From Pseudonocardia bannensis (GTDB lineage: Bacteria; Actinomycetota; Actinomycetes; Mycobacteriales; Pseudonocardiaceae): DNA of 64,000 nt. The first letter of the stretch is position 1. Every line of letters starts with the position of its first letter. The position numbers were made by a program, and so were the translations under genes. Below the pieces are notes generated by a model. That model ran no database searches. It was not told the DNA's origin and saw only the letters and a program-made list of their open reading frames with translations. Where the stretch lies: NCBI RefSeq assembly GCF_012911875.1, contig NZ_JAAXKZ010000017.1, forward strand, positions 1 through 64,000, given 5' to 3'. Below are positions 1 through 8,416 of the stretch, in pieces.

Positions 1-322
1 GTCTCAGTCCCAGTGTGGCCGGTCGCCCTCTCAGGCCGGCTACCCGTCGTCGCCTTGGTAGGCCATCACCCCACCAACAAGCTGATAGGCCGCGGGCCCA
101 TCCCCAGCCGAAAAAACTTTCCACCCCACCCCATGCGAGGCAAGGTCCTATCCGGTATTAGACCCGGTTTCCCAGGCTTATCCCAGAGCTGAGGGCAGGT
201 CACCCACGTGTTACTCACCCGTTCGCCGCTCGTGTACCCCCGAAGAGGCCTTACCGCTCGACTTGCATGTGTTAAGCACGCCGCCAGCGTTCGTCCTGAG
301 CCAGGATCAAACTCTCCAACAA
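1..322 (-). rRNA. rrs: 16S ribosomal RNA, 5' part (truncated by window edge)
   Basis: Read on the minus strand, this contains the universal 27F-type sequence AGAGTTTGATCCTGGCTCAG, whose first base (E. coli position 8) falls at 315, so the mature 5' end is near 322. The window begins near E. coli position 334 (GGCCACACTGGGACTGAGAC). Only the first quarter or so of the gene is present, and the rest of the rrn operon lies left of the window. The exact 5' end is inferred from alignment in memory. Confidence 0.97.
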
Positions 323-410
323 AAACTGGCTCTCACAACCACACCACCCACGGACGGGACCGCGATGGCGCGTCAAACAAACTGGCACAAAAACCAATTC
401 ATAAACAAGC

Positions 411-440
411 TCGACACACTGTTGAGTTCTCAAAAGACAC
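411..440 (-). promoter_or_regulatory. 16S leader element (boxA/processing-type conserved leader)
   Basis: On the minus strand the stretch contains TTTTGAGAACTCAACAGTG, a sequence typical of actinobacterial pre-16S leaders about 100 bases upstream of the mature RNA, where antitermination and RNase III processing signals lie. It is placed between the promoter at 611-640 and the 16S 5' end. I recognise the leader type but cannot assign the exact protein-binding boundary. Confidence 0.7.
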
Positions 441-610
441 CCGCACACCCTCACCCACCACCAAGCGGGATCCGGGGCCGTGTTCCGTACCAGCCCCACC
501 GTACACCACCCGATCCAAGCGGATCGGCAGGGTCCGACGGGGGCCGCCAGCGGGCCTGTTGACCGAACCCTCAGGGCCCGTTCTGTCCGGCTGTCTCGCT
601 GACAGGAACT

Positions 611-640
611 AAGTTACGCGCCGACTCGGGGCAGAGTCAA
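611..640 (-). promoter_or_regulatory. rrn promoter, -35 and -10 boxes
   Basis: On the minus strand TTGACT (640-635) and TAACTT (616-611) are separated by 18 bases, a good match to the actinobacterial housekeeping sigma factor consensus. It lies about 290 bases upstream of the 16S 5' end, the usual distance for an rRNA leader. A short hairpin, CTGTC/GACAG at 591-605, follows. Other promoters further upstream are possible, but I could not point to one. Confidence 0.65.
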
Positions 641-1188
641 ATCGGCCCCCTTCACGGCTCCTGAACTGCGAAAACGCGCCTCAACGGCGGCATTTCAGCA
701 GGTTCTGCGTGCACATCTCCAATGTGTTCCGGGCCACCATTCATGCTTGTTTCGCAGGTGGTTCGAGGTTCTGCACGTGGTGTGTGGCTGTTCCTGCTGC
801 GTGCCGGCGTCCGACGGCGAGACCGGGACCGGGAGGAGGTCCTCCCGAGCTCTACGCCGCGCCTGTCCGCGAGGCGACCCGGGGTGGCATGACCTGCGCT
901 GCCGGTCCAGTCGGGGATCGGCTCCTCGCGCGCCGTGGCGGGGCGTGTCCGGACGGGATCCGACCTGACCCGTGCGCGGGGCCGTGGCACGTCCGGTCGC
1001 GGAGTCCGACGGTGTTCCGGTCGGCCCGTGCCGTTGTGGACCTGGGTGCACAGACACGGGGGATCCACGGACTCGATGGGTCGCGGACGGCGCCCGCCGG
1101 TCCGGACCTCGTCCACATCGGGTTGTCCGACAGAGCTCAAGCTCCGAACCGGCCGCGCACACGCTCCTCACCGCGGGATGATCGGCCG
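641..1188. other. Intergenic region without a supported gene
   Basis: Several overlapping open frames exist on both strands, but none shows a recognisable protein, a convincing Shine-Dalgarno sequence or coding-type composition in preference to the others. The segment separates the rrn promoter from the acetyltransferase gene and may hold additional rrn promoters on the minus strand. Confidence 0.5.
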
Positions 1189-1713
1189 GTGAGGATCCGC
1201 CGCGAGCAGCCCGAAGACGTCACTGCGATTCACGCCGTGCACAGAGCGGCCTTCGCACCCCTCACTCCGGCCGGGGCCCCTGTCGTCGAAGGCCGTCTGG
1301 TCGATCAGCTGCGCGCCGGGCCGTGGTGGTTGCCCCAGTTCTCCCTCGTGGCGGTGGCTTCGAACGGGGATGTGGTGGGCCACGTCGTGGCCACGCGCGC
1401 CGTGCTGGAACCTGCCGGCACCCCGGTGCTGGGCCTGGGACCGCTCGGCGTGCTTCCCGCGTGGCAGCGGCGGGGAGTCGGCAGCGCGCTGATGGATGCC
1501 GTCCTGAGTGCCGCGCAAGCCTGCGACGAGGTGCTGGTCGGTCTCCTCGGGGATCCGGCGTACTACCGCCGTTTCGGCTTCGTGCCCTCGGTCCAGCACC
1601 AGGTCGTCGCCCCCGACCCGGCCTGGGGCCCGGCATTCCAGGTCCGGCTGCTGGGGCAGGCCGTCGGCGGTGGGACCTTCCGGTACGCGGAGCCGGTCCA
1701 GCACCTCGGCTGA
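1189..1713 (+). CDS. GNAT-family N-acetyltransferase
   Basis: This 174-residue protein is predicted to transfer an acetyl group from acetyl-CoA to an unknown amine. The N-terminus (RIRREQPEDVTAI) is the usual first strand and helix of GNAT enzymes; the acetyl-CoA pyrophosphate loop is LPAWQRRGVGSALM around residues 90-103, matching Q/RxxGxG/A, and the YYRRFGF motif follows at about 125. This pattern is typical of the YhbS-like branch. The open frame extends far upstream, but the GTG at 1189 is where GNAT homology begins, so I chose it; no strong ribosome site was seen. It is transcribed away from the rrn operon. The substrate cannot be inferred. Confidence 0.85.
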   Translation: MRIRREQPEDVTAIHAVHRAAFAPLTPAGAPVVEGRLVDQLRAGPWWLPQFSLVAVASNGDVVGHVVATRAVLEPAGTPVLGLGPLGVLPAWQRRGVGSALMDAVLSAAQACDEVLVGLLGDPAYYRRFGFVPSVQHQVVAPDPAWGPAFQVRLLGQAVGGGTFRYAEPVQHLG

Positions 1714-1883
1714 CCGCTCCTCTCCGGCGTCCGGCTACCCCTGCGGCACGAGCCGGACCTCGTGGGTGCCGGAGTTCTGGAATCGTTTCCCGATCGTGTC
1801 AGTCACCGATGCTCTCGGTGGTCGTTGCTCCATCCGAGGGAGCCCCGATCGGCGTGGTGCTCCGGAGCATTGGGAGCGTGGTC

Positions 1884-3086
1884 GTGTTCGTAAGTGTGTC
1901 GAGGCGGCGAGTGGCCTGCGCAGTGGCCGCGTGTGCCGCAACCGCTGGAGCGGTACTCGCCGCGGTGCCGGGAGTGGCCGCCGCCGGTCCCGCTTCCGAC
2001 CCGGAGGTCGTCGCCGCATCGGTCGCACCCGACAACGGACGCACCTGCACGACCAGCCGGTTGCCGGTCGACCTCGAACTGGGGCTCCCGCCCACCCCGG
2101 GCTCGGACATCGGGGTCCCGGTGGGCGAGGCGCTGGGCCCGCAGGAAGTCGTGGTCAAGCTGTGCCTGCCGGACGGTGAGCCGACCCCCGACACGGTGCA
2201 GGTGCTCGTCCACGGCATCACCTACGACCACCGGTACTGGAACATCGCCGACCCCGACGATCCCGAGGGCGACCGCTACTCCTGGGAGGCCGCGGCCGCG
2301 AAGGCCGGCTACGCGACGGCCGCGATCGACCGGATCGGCAACGGTGACAGCACCCGTCCGGTCAGCGCGGCGATCAACATCGACTCCAACGCCACCGCTC
2401 TGCACCAGGTCGTGCAGGCCCTGCGCGAGGGCCGGGTCGAGGCCCCCGAGAAGAAGTCGACGGCCTTCGACAAGGTCGTTCTGGTGGGCCACTCCTACGG
2501 CAGCATGACCAGCTTCACCGAGGCCTCGCGATACCAGGACGTCGACGCCCTGATCCTCACCGGTGTCTCGCACAACATCCGCGAGGTGCAGACCCCGACG
2601 AACATCGAGTCCAAGCACTACCCGGCGATCCTCGACCCGCAGTTCGCCGGCAGCGGGTTCGACCCCGGCTACGTCACCAGCCGCCCCGGGACGCGGTACG
2701 ACCTGTTCTACGCGCCGGGCACCGACGTCGACGAGCGCATCGTCGAGCGGGACGAGGCCACCAAGGGCACGTTCTCCCAGGGCGAGCTCGCGAACTACCC
2801 GGTCATCTTCCGCACCCCGCTCGACGTGCGGGCCCCGGTGTTCCTGCTCAACGGCAGCCTCGACGGCATCTTCTGCACCCTGGGCCCGCTGGACCTGGGG
2901 GCGCCGTGTGAGACCCCGGAGGCGCTGATCGAGAACGAGCGCCCGTGGTTCGGCCCGAACGTGCCGTCCATCGACGCACACATCACCCCGGACGCCGGCC
3001 ACGACCTGAACGCCTTCCGCAGCAGCCAGGAGTCGTTCGGCGCAGCGATGGAGTGGCTCAGCGGGAAGGTTCCGGCCACGAGCTGA
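1884..3086 (+). CDS. Secreted alpha/beta hydrolase (esterase/lipase-like)
   Basis: This 400-residue protein begins with a Sec-type signal peptide: an arginine-rich start (SRRRVACAV) and a hydrophobic stretch ending near AAVPGVAAAG. The mature part has an alpha/beta hydrolase fold with the oxyanion region VLVHGITYD, nucleophile elbow GHSYGS, a likely acid in LNGSLDGI and the catalytic histidine in PDAGHDLN. A pair of cysteines (TLGPLDLGAPC) suggests a disulfide in the exported form. I chose GTG 1884 because GGGAG at 1872-1876 lies seven bases upstream; GTG 1878 and 1896 are alternatives. A strong terminator follows 22 bases after the stop, so it is probably a single-gene unit. The substrate is unknown; a lipid or ester is plausible. 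Confidence 0.85.
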   Translation: MFVSVSRRRVACAVAACAATAGAVLAAVPGVAAAGPASDPEVVAASVAPDNGRTCTTSRLPVDLELGLPPTPGSDIGVPVGEALGPQEVVVKLCLPDGEPTPDTVQVLVHGITYDHRYWNIADPDDPEGDRYSWEAAAAKAGYATAAIDRIGNGDSTRPVSAAINIDSNATALHQVVQALREGRVEAPEKKSTAFDKVVLVGHSYGSMTSFTEASRYQDVDALILTGVSHNIREVQTPTNIESKHYPAILDPQFAGSGFDPGYVTSRPGTRYDLFYAPGTDVDERIVERDEATKGTFSQGELANYPVIFRTPLDVRAPVFLLNGSLDGIFCTLGPLDLGAPCETPEALIENERPWFGPNVPSIDAHITPDAGHDLNAFRSSQESFGAAMEWLSGKVPATS

Positions 3087-3108
3087 CCCACGACGGCTCG
3101 TACGAGCA

Positions 3109-3141
3109 GGCCAGGGCGCACCGGTTGGGTGCGCCCTGGCC
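3109..3141 (+). terminator. Rho-independent-like terminator
   Basis: A perfect 14-base-pair stem (GGCCAGGGCGCACC, 3109-3122, with its complement at 3128-3141) closes a five-base loop and is followed by TTCGTCGTTT. It lies 22 bases after the hydrolase stop codon. The weak T-run is normal for actinobacterial terminators. Confidence 0.85.
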
Positions 3142-3244
3142 TTCGTCGTTTCCAGGACCGTGATGCGACCGCATCCGGTACCCAGGTACGGGTTCACCGT
3201 CGTCGTGCGGGCGCTGATCGTGGCGGTGGGAAGGACGTGGGGCG

Positions 3245-3583
3245 ATGACGTGGGTCCCGGAGACGTGCACGTTGCCGTCGAGCGAGCGGCCGTTGCGGGT
3301 CGCCGAGTTCGACGGCGTATTCGCCTCGTCCGTGCGTCCTGCGGTACGGCAGGGCCGGATGTGGCTGCGGCTGTACGTGGCCGGCGGTGACGAGCTCGTC
3401 CCACGGTGCGGGAGCTGATCGCCCGGGAAACCGCGTGTTGCTCGTTCTTCACGTTCGACCCTGCGGCCGGCAGAGGGCGGGATGGAGCTGGATGTGCGGG
3501 TGCCGGAGTCGTACGTGGCGGTCCTGGACGCACTGGAGCAGCGCGCGGAGGTGGTCCGTACCGGCTCGGGTCCGGTCTCGTGA
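3245..3583 (+). pseudogene. Frameshifted small protein gene (ACCSFF family) upstream of merR
   Basis: Three consecutive frame segments together resemble a small conserved protein often found next to metal-responsive MerR genes. The first (from ATG 3245) reads LRVAEFDGVFASSVRP, the second (about 3406-3470) VRELIARETACCSFFTFDPA, and the third (about 3480-3583) MELDVRVPESYVAVLDALEQ. The reading frame changes near 3395-3405 and returns near 3465-3480, so no intact protein can be made. The final stop TGA overlaps the GTG start of the MerR gene, which preserves the translational coupling expected of an old operon. The function of the intact family is not known to me; the paired cysteines suggest metal binding. 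Sequencing errors could also produce this picture. Confidence 0.6.
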
Positions 3584-4158
3584 GCGGTGTGCTGCGGTCA
3601 GGGTGCCCGGCCGCAGCGGCCGGGGTCGACGTTCAGACATTGCGGTGCTACGAGCGGCGCGGGTTGCTGCCGGAGCCGCAGCGCTCGCCGGGTGGGCACC
3701 GCAAGTACGGGCCGGATGCGGTGACGGTGCTGCGGATCATCCGGGCGCGGCGGCTGGGCTTCACGCTGGACGAGATCGCCGAACTGCTCGAGGTCGGTTC
3801 ACAGCGCGGGCCACGTCCCGGGCTGCGCGCCCGCGCCGGGGCCGAGATCGCCGAGGTCGCCGAGGTCGCCGAGGTCGACACGACGATCGCGCAGCTGAGC
3901 GAGATCCGTCGCTCGCTCGTCGACGTGATCGCCGCCGGGTGCAGCGATCTCACCGAGTGCTCGTGCCGGCCGGAGTGCCCTATCCCGTTCACCGGGCCGG
4001 CGCCGTGGGGGCGTGGGCAGGACGTTCGCCGTCACCGACGCCGACGACATCGTTCGCCATGTCCGACGCCGGCAGCGGTCCTTGCGGCCCATCGCCGATC
4101 TGAATTGCGCCGATGGGGGCGACAGCGAGCATGTGAGCTGCTCCACACTGACCGGTGA
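3580..4158 (+). CDS. MerR-family transcriptional regulator (heavy-metal type), C-terminus extended
   Basis: The protein (192 residues from GTG 3580) carries the MerR helix-turn-helix: AAAAGVDVQTLRCYERRGLL, then PQRSPGGHRKYGPDAV and the second motif RRLGFTLDEIAELL. After a dimerisation helix comes a cysteine-rich tail CSDLTECSCRPECPIPF, typical of the metal-sensing end of MerR/ArsR-neighbour regulators. The usual N-terminal 'MRIGELA' is replaced by a poor LRSGCP, and after about residue 145 the product becomes arginine-rich and unlike the family, suggesting that the original stop was lost by a frameshift. A 9-base tandem repeat expands the coiled-coil. Family members are about 140 residues. 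It may be a decaying gene; no metal-efflux target is visible next to it. Confidence 0.6.
   Translation: MSGVLRSGCPAAAAGVDVQTLRCYERRGLLPEPQRSPGGHRKYGPDAVTVLRIIRARRLGFTLDEIAELLEVGSQRGPRPGLRARAGAEIAEVAEVAEVDTTIAQLSEIRRSLVDVIAAGCSDLTECSCRPECPIPFTGPAPWGRGQDVRRHRRRRHRSPCPTPAAVLAAHRRSELRRWGRQRACELLHTDR
3841..3876 (+). repeat. 9-base tandem repeat inside merR-like gene
   Basis: Four head-to-tail copies of GCCGAGGTC (the first is GCCGAGATC) occupy these positions and encode AEIAEVAEVAEV in the dimerisation helix. Relatives have a single unit here, so replication slippage probably added about two units. Confidence 0.75.
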
Positions 4159-4340
4159 CGGCAGTCAGCCCGACACCTCTCGGACCGACCGACCAGAGCT
4201 CCGGGACGTGACAGGCCCTCGGCCGCTACCACCTGGAGACGGCGCCGTGTCGACCGATGAACCAGCTGCCGACTTCCTCGAAGACAGGCTCCCGACGGCG
4301 GGGCTCGCCGCGCCGCGGACGGGAGCGGGAGGAGGAGCAC

Positions 4341-4997
4341 ATGGGATCGAACGCGCACCAGGACGTGCTGGACGCTTTCCACCGCCTCTACTACGACCTC
4401 CGCGAACGGACTCGCGAGAACAACTCCTGGCTCGGCGTGAAGATCTGGAAGTGCCCACTGGACCTGTGGGTCTACCAGGAGCTGCTGTACCGGGTCCGGC
4501 CTGATCTCGTCGTCGAGACCGGCACGTACAAGGGCGGTAGCGCGTACTTCATGGCGGGCATCTTCGATCTCATGGGCTACGGGCGGGTCCTCACCGTCGA
4601 CGTCGACGAAGACGGCGACCGGCCCGAGCATGACCGGATCGAGTACGTCACCGGTTCATCCCTGGATCCCGCCGTGCTCGCGCAGGTCCGTGAGGAGGCC
4701 GCGCGCAACAAGACCGTGCTGGTCATTCTCGACTCCGACCACCACTGCGACCATGTGCTCGCCGAGCTGCGGGAATACTCCGGGATCGTGACGCCGGGCA
4801 GCTATCTCATCGTGGAGGACACCAACATCAACGGCCATCCCGTCCGGGCGGAGTACGGACCGGGCCCGCGGGAAGCGGTCGACATCTTCCTCGCCGACGC
4901 GCGGGACTTCGTGCCCGACGCCGCGTGCGAGAAGTTCCTCCTCACCTGGAACGCCGGTGGCTACCTGCGCCGGGTGGGACGACCTGCGGGCAGGTAG
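4341..4997 (+). CDS. CmcI-family (cephalosporin hydroxylase-like) SAM-dependent methyltransferase
   Basis: This 218-residue protein matches the CmcI/rhamnosyl O-methyltransferase family. It shows the SAM-binding loop VVETGTYKGGSAYFMA (around residue 55), the acidic strand end LTVDVDED, the VTGSSLD segment, and the metal/active-site region ILDSDHHCDHVLAEL followed by YLIVEDTNINGHP. Despite the cephalosporin hydroxylase name, most relatives methylate sugars or secondary metabolites. ATG 4341 is preceded by GGAGGAG at 4330-4336, which settles the start. No glycosyltransferase or biosynthetic genes adjoin it, so the acceptor is unknown. Confidence 0.82.
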   Translation: MGSNAHQDVLDAFHRLYYDLRERTRENNSWLGVKIWKCPLDLWVYQELLYRVRPDLVVETGTYKGGSAYFMAGIFDLMGYGRVLTVDVDEDGDRPEHDRIEYVTGSSLDPAVLAQVREEAARNKTVLVILDSDHHCDHVLAELREYSGIVTPGSYLIVEDTNINGHPVRAEYGPGPREAVDIFLADARDFVPDAACEKFLLTWNAGGYLRRVGRPAGR

Positions 4998-5095
4998 ACC
5001 GAGACGTCCTCCCCCTTGCACGCCGTGTACGGGCGCGCCGGTCTGCGACGGGAGCCGCCAGCGGCCCTCGCCGACGAGCGACCACCGACGGCGCG

Positions 5096-5503
5096 TCAGC
5101 CCTTCGCCGCGGCCACCGCGGCTTCCGCCACGGTGACGTCCTGCTCGACGGAGCCGGCGCTGACGCCGACCGCGCCGACCAGTTCGTCGTCGCGGTAGAT
5201 CGGGATGCCGCCGCCGAAGGCGACCATCCCGCCCGCGGTCTGCTCCAGGCCGTAGAGCTCGGCGCCGGGCTGGACGAGCGGGGTCAGCGCCGCGGTGGGG
5301 GCGTTCATCAGCACCGCCGTCAGCGCCTTGCGCTGGGAGATGTCGATGCTGGCGCGGATGGCGCCGTCCTGCCGGCCGAACGCGAGCAGGTGCCCCCCGG
5401 CGTCGACGACGGCGATGTTCATCGGTTGGCCGATCTCCTCGGCCCGGGCGAGCCCGGCGGCCAGGATGCGTTGGGCGTCGGCGAACGTCAGTGTTCCACT
5501 CAT
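5096..5503 (-). CDS. GlcG/HbpS family protein (PduO C-terminal-like)
   Basis: This 135-residue protein is a single GlcG/HbpS domain: FADAQRILAAGLARAEEIG, NIAVVDAGGHLLAFGRQDGA, DISQRKALTAVLM and the glycine-rich FGGGIPIY. The same domain forms the C-terminal half of PduO cobalamin adenosyltransferases, and free-standing members bind heme or corrinoid-related ligands. It is divergent from the diol dehydratase genes, with 156 bases between the start codons, which supports a role in cofactor handling or protection for that B12-dependent enzyme. ATG 5503 is chosen because homology begins there; the frame stays open upstream. The actual ligand is not determined. Confidence 0.85.
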   Translation of the reverse strand: MSGTLTFADAQRILAAGLARAEEIGQPMNIAVVDAGGHLLAFGRQDGAIRASIDISQRKALTAVLMNAPTAALTPLVQPGAELYGLEQTAGGMVAFGGGIPIYRDDELVGAVGVSAGSVEQDVTVAEAAVAAAKG

Positions 5504-5659
5504 ACGCACAGCAAACCGTGTTCCGGATGGCGGCACAGCCGTCCAACCGTCGAATCCCGGCCAGCGGCGGCGGCCTATGCAACGGACGCGCGGGGTGGTA
5601 CGTGTCACACGGGACTACGGCTTCCGGTGGCCGGGCCCGCCGACGAAGGGGACACGTTG

Positions 5660-6103
5660 ATGACCCAGAACGCGCCGTCGATCTCGCTCGGCCCCGCCGA
5701 TTATCCGCTGTCGATCAACCATTCCGAGCTCCTGCGCACGCCGACCGGCAAAGCCCTCTCCGACCTGACGATGGACGCCGTCGTCTCGGGCGAGGTCACC
5801 GCCGACGACCTGCGGATCGCGCCGGAAACCCTGCTGCTGCAGGCCCAGCTCGCCGACGCGAGCGACCGGCCGCAGCTGGCGGGCAACTTCCGGCGGGCCG
5901 CGGAGATGACCGCGATCCCGGACGCCGAGGTGCTGGAGGTCTACAACGCGCTGCGCCCGCGGGCGTCGAGCAAGGAGCAGCTGCTGGCGATCGCCGAGCG
6001 GCTGGAAGGGCACTACGGCGCCGCGGAGTCGGGCGCCCTGGTGCGCGAGGCGGCCGAGGTCTACGAGCGCCGCAACCTGCTGGCCCGGCCCGAGCAGGCC
6101 TGA
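5660..6103 (+). CDS. pduE: Diol/glycerol dehydratase, small (gamma) subunit
   Basis: This 147-residue protein matches the small subunit of adenosylcobalamin-dependent diol dehydratase. It has DYPLSINHSELLRTPTGKAL at the N-terminus, a motif shared with PduE, followed by AGNFRRAAEMTAIPD, EVYNALRPRAS and a helical C-terminus EVYERRNLL. The enzyme converts 1,2-diols or glycerol to aldehydes as part of an (alpha beta gamma)2 complex in the cytosol. ATG 5660 follows AAGGGG; a TTG three bases upstream is possible. It is the first gene of the unit, 14 bases before the large subunit gene, whereas enterobacterial pdu operons place it third. Confidence 0.93.
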   Translation: MTQNAPSISLGPADYPLSINHSELLRTPTGKALSDLTMDAVVSGEVTADDLRIAPETLLLQAQLADASDRPQLAGNFRRAAEMTAIPDAEVLEVYNALRPRASSKEQLLAIAERLEGHYGAAESGALVREAAEVYERRNLLARPEQA

Positions 6104-6117
6104 GAGGGGAACCGGAG

Positions 6118-7827
6118 ATGACCGCCACCCAGCCCGCTCCGTCCAACCGCCGGACGTCCCGGCGGACCGAGATCCTCGATAGCCGCCCGGTGAACCTCGA
6201 CGGCTTCGTCGAGGAGTGGCCCGAGAAGGGCCTCGTCGCGATGGAGAGCGACTTCGACCCCCGCCCGAGCGTCCGGGTCGAGGACGGCCGGATCGTCGAG
6301 CTCGACGGCAGGGCGCGCGCCGAGTTCGACTTCATGGACACCTTCATCGCCGACCACGCGATCGACGTCGCGACGACGGAGGCCTCGATGGCCATCCCGT
6401 CGGACGAGATCGCCCGCATGCTGATCGACCCGGGCGTCTCCCGCCGCGACGTGCTGGCGGTGACCCGCGGGCTCACCCCGGCGAAGATCCTCGACGTCGT
6501 CAAGTTGATGAACGTCGTCGAGATCATGCAGGGGATGCAGAAGATGCGGGCGCGGCGCACGCCCGCGAACCAGGGGCACTCCACCAGCGCCCGGGACAAC
6601 CCCATCCAGGTCGCCGCGGACGCCGCCGAGGGCGCGCTGCGCGGGTTCGCCGAGCTCGAGACGACGCTGGGTGTGGTTCGCTACGCGCCGCTGGTGGCGA
6701 TCGCGCTGCAGGTCGGCGCCCAGGTCGGGCGCGGCGGCGTGCTCACCCAGTGCGCGTTGGAGGAGGCCACCGAGCTCGAGCTCGGCATGCGCGGCATCAC
6801 CGCCTACGCCGAGACGATCTCGATCTACGGCACCGAGTCGGTGTTCGTCGACGGCGACGACACCCCGTGGTCCAAGGCCTTCCTCGCCTCTGCGTACGCC
6901 TCGCGCGGCATCAAGATGCGGTTCACCTCGGGCACCGGCTCCGAGGTGCAGATGGGCAACGCCGAGGGCAAGTCCATGCTGTACCTGGAGATCCGCTGCA
7001 TCCTCATGGCGAAGGGTGCCGGGGTGCAGGGCCTGCAGAACGGCTCGATCAGCTGCATCGGCGTGCCCGGCGCGATGCCGGGCGGGATCCGGGCGGTGGC
7101 CGCGGAGAACCTGGTCGCGAGCATGGTCGACCTCGAGTGCGCCTCGGGCAACGACCAGTCGTTCTCGCACTCGGCGATGCGCCGCACGGCGCGGCTGATG
7201 CCCCAGCTGCTGCCGGGCACCGACTTCGTCTGCTCCGGCTACTCCGGGGTGCCGAACGCCGACAACATGTTCGCCGGGTCCAACTTCGACACCGACGACT
7301 ACGACGACTGGAACACCTTCCAGCGCGACCTGCAGGTCGACGGCGGCCTGCGGCACGTCCGGGAGGACGTCATCCTGCAGGTGCGCGAGAAGGCGGCGCG
7401 GGCGCTGCAGGCACTGTTCGAGTACCTGGACCTGCCGCCGATCACCGATGCCGAGGTGGAGGCGGCCGTCTACGCCAACTCGTCGAACGACTACCCGCTG
7501 CGCGACGTGCTCGCCGACCTCAAGGGCGCGCAGTCGGTGATGGACCGCGGCGTCACCGGCCTCGACCTGGTCAAGGGGCTGGAGGCCACGGGGTTCACCG
7601 ACGTCGCGGAGAACCTGCTGACCGTGCTGCGCCAGCGGGTGTCCGGCGACCTGCTGCAGACCTCCGCCATCCTCACGCCCGCCTTCGTCCCGCTGTCCGC
7701 GATCAACGACGCCAACGACTACGCCGGCCCGGGTACGGGTTACCGGCTGCAGGGCGAGCGCTGGGAGGAGCTCAAGAAGCTCCGTCACGTCACGTCCGCG
7801 ACCAACCCCGAGACCGAGGTGAGCTGA
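6118..7827 (+). CDS. pduC: Diol/glycerol dehydratase, large (alpha) subunit
   Basis: This 569-residue catalytic subunit resembles PduC (about 554 residues) almost throughout. Visible active-site regions include GHSTSARDNP (equivalent of His143), the ETT of FAELETTLG (Glu170), ATELELGMRG (Glu221), GAGVQGLQNG (Gln296), SGNDQSFSHS (Asp335) and CSGYSGVPN (Ser362), which bind the substrate and metal ion in the TIM barrel. It homolyses adenosylcobalamin to generate the radical that dehydrates the diol. GGGGA precedes ATG 6118. Whether glycerol or 1,2-propanediol is preferred cannot be read from the sequence by eye. Confidence 0.96.
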   Translation: MTATQPAPSNRRTSRRTEILDSRPVNLDGFVEEWPEKGLVAMESDFDPRPSVRVEDGRIVELDGRARAEFDFMDTFIADHAIDVATTEASMAIPSDEIARMLIDPGVSRRDVLAVTRGLTPAKILDVVKLMNVVEIMQGMQKMRARRTPANQGHSTSARDNPIQVAADAAEGALRGFAELETTLGVVRYAPLVAIALQVGAQVGRGGVLTQCALEEATELELGMRGITAYAETISIYGTESVFVDGDDTPWSKAFLASAYASRGIKMRFTSGTGSEVQMGNAEGKSMLYLEIRCILMAKGAGVQGLQNGSISCIGVPGAMPGGIRAVAAENLVASMVDLECASGNDQSFSHSAMRRTARLMPQLLPGTDFVCSGYSGVPNADNMFAGSNFDTDDYDDWNTFQRDLQVDGGLRHVREDVILQVREKAARALQALFEYLDLPPITDAEVEAAVYANSSNDYPLRDVLADLKGAQSVMDRGVTGLDLVKGLEATGFTDVAENLLTVLRQRVSGDLLQTSAILTPAFVPLSAINDANDYAGPGTGYRLQGERWEELKKLRHVTSATNPETEVS

Positions 7828-7830
7828 GCG

Positions 7831-8412
7831 ATGGCCACTCCTGCCACCGAACGCACCGTCAGCCTCCGCGAGACCGGGCCCGCCGAGCGCGGCAGCCGTC
7901 CCGACGAGGTCGTGATCGCGCTGTCCCCGGCGTTCGCCGGGGAGTTCACGAAGACGATCGTCGACCTCCCGCACGCCGAGGTGCTGCGCCAGCTGCTGGC
8001 CGGCATCGAGGAGCAGGGCGTCACGGCCCGGGTGGTCCGGGTCCGCGACACGGCGGACCTCGCGGCGATCTCCCACCTCGGCGCGAAGCTCTCCGGCTCG
8101 GGGATCGCGGTGGGCGTGCTGTCGCGCGGGACGGCGATGATCCACCAGAAGGACCTGCCGCGCCTGTCCAACCTCGAGCTGTTCCCGCAGTCGCCGCTGC
8201 TCGACGCCGAGGTGTTCCGGAAGATCGGCTCGAACGCCGCGCGGTACGCCAAGGGCGAGTCGCCCGAGCCGGTCCCGACGCGCAACGACCAGATGGCCCG
8301 ACCACGCTGGCAGGCCAAGGCGGCGCTGCTGCACCTCAAGGAGTTCGACTGCATCGAGGCCGACCGCGGTCCGGTCGAGGTGAAGCCCGTCTTCGAGCTG
8401 AGCCACGCCTAG
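7831..8412 (+). CDS. pduD: Diol/glycerol dehydratase, medium (beta) subunit
   Basis: This 193-residue protein contains the conserved PduD blocks DEVVIALSPAF, VGVLSRGTAMIHQKDLP and SNLELFPQSPLL, which form the cobalamin-binding Rossmann-like subunit that sits over the barrel of the large subunit. The C-terminus (NDQMARPRWQAKAALLHLKE) also fits the family. It begins three bases after the large subunit stop and is followed after four bases by the reactivase gene, so the genes are co-translated. It lacks the long N-terminal solubility or targeting extension of enterobacterial PduD, consistent with the absence of microcompartment genes. Confidence 0.94.
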   Translation: MATPATERTVSLRETGPAERGSRPDEVVIALSPAFAGEFTKTIVDLPHAEVLRQLLAGIEEQGVTARVVRVRDTADLAAISHLGAKLSGSGIAVGVLSRGTAMIHQKDLPRLSNLELFPQSPLLDAEVFRKIGSNAARYAKGESPEPVPTRNDQMARPRWQAKAALLHLKEFDCIEADRGPVEVKPVFELSHA

Positions 8413-8416
8413 CCAG

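Noticed and set aside
1803-3533. 576-codon minus-strand open frame
   Set aside because: Antisense to the secreted hydrolase, with no family resemblance.
5504-5659. Cobalamin riboswitch before the B12 enzyme genes
   Set aside because: Only 156 bases between divergent starts and no B12-box-like sequence seen.
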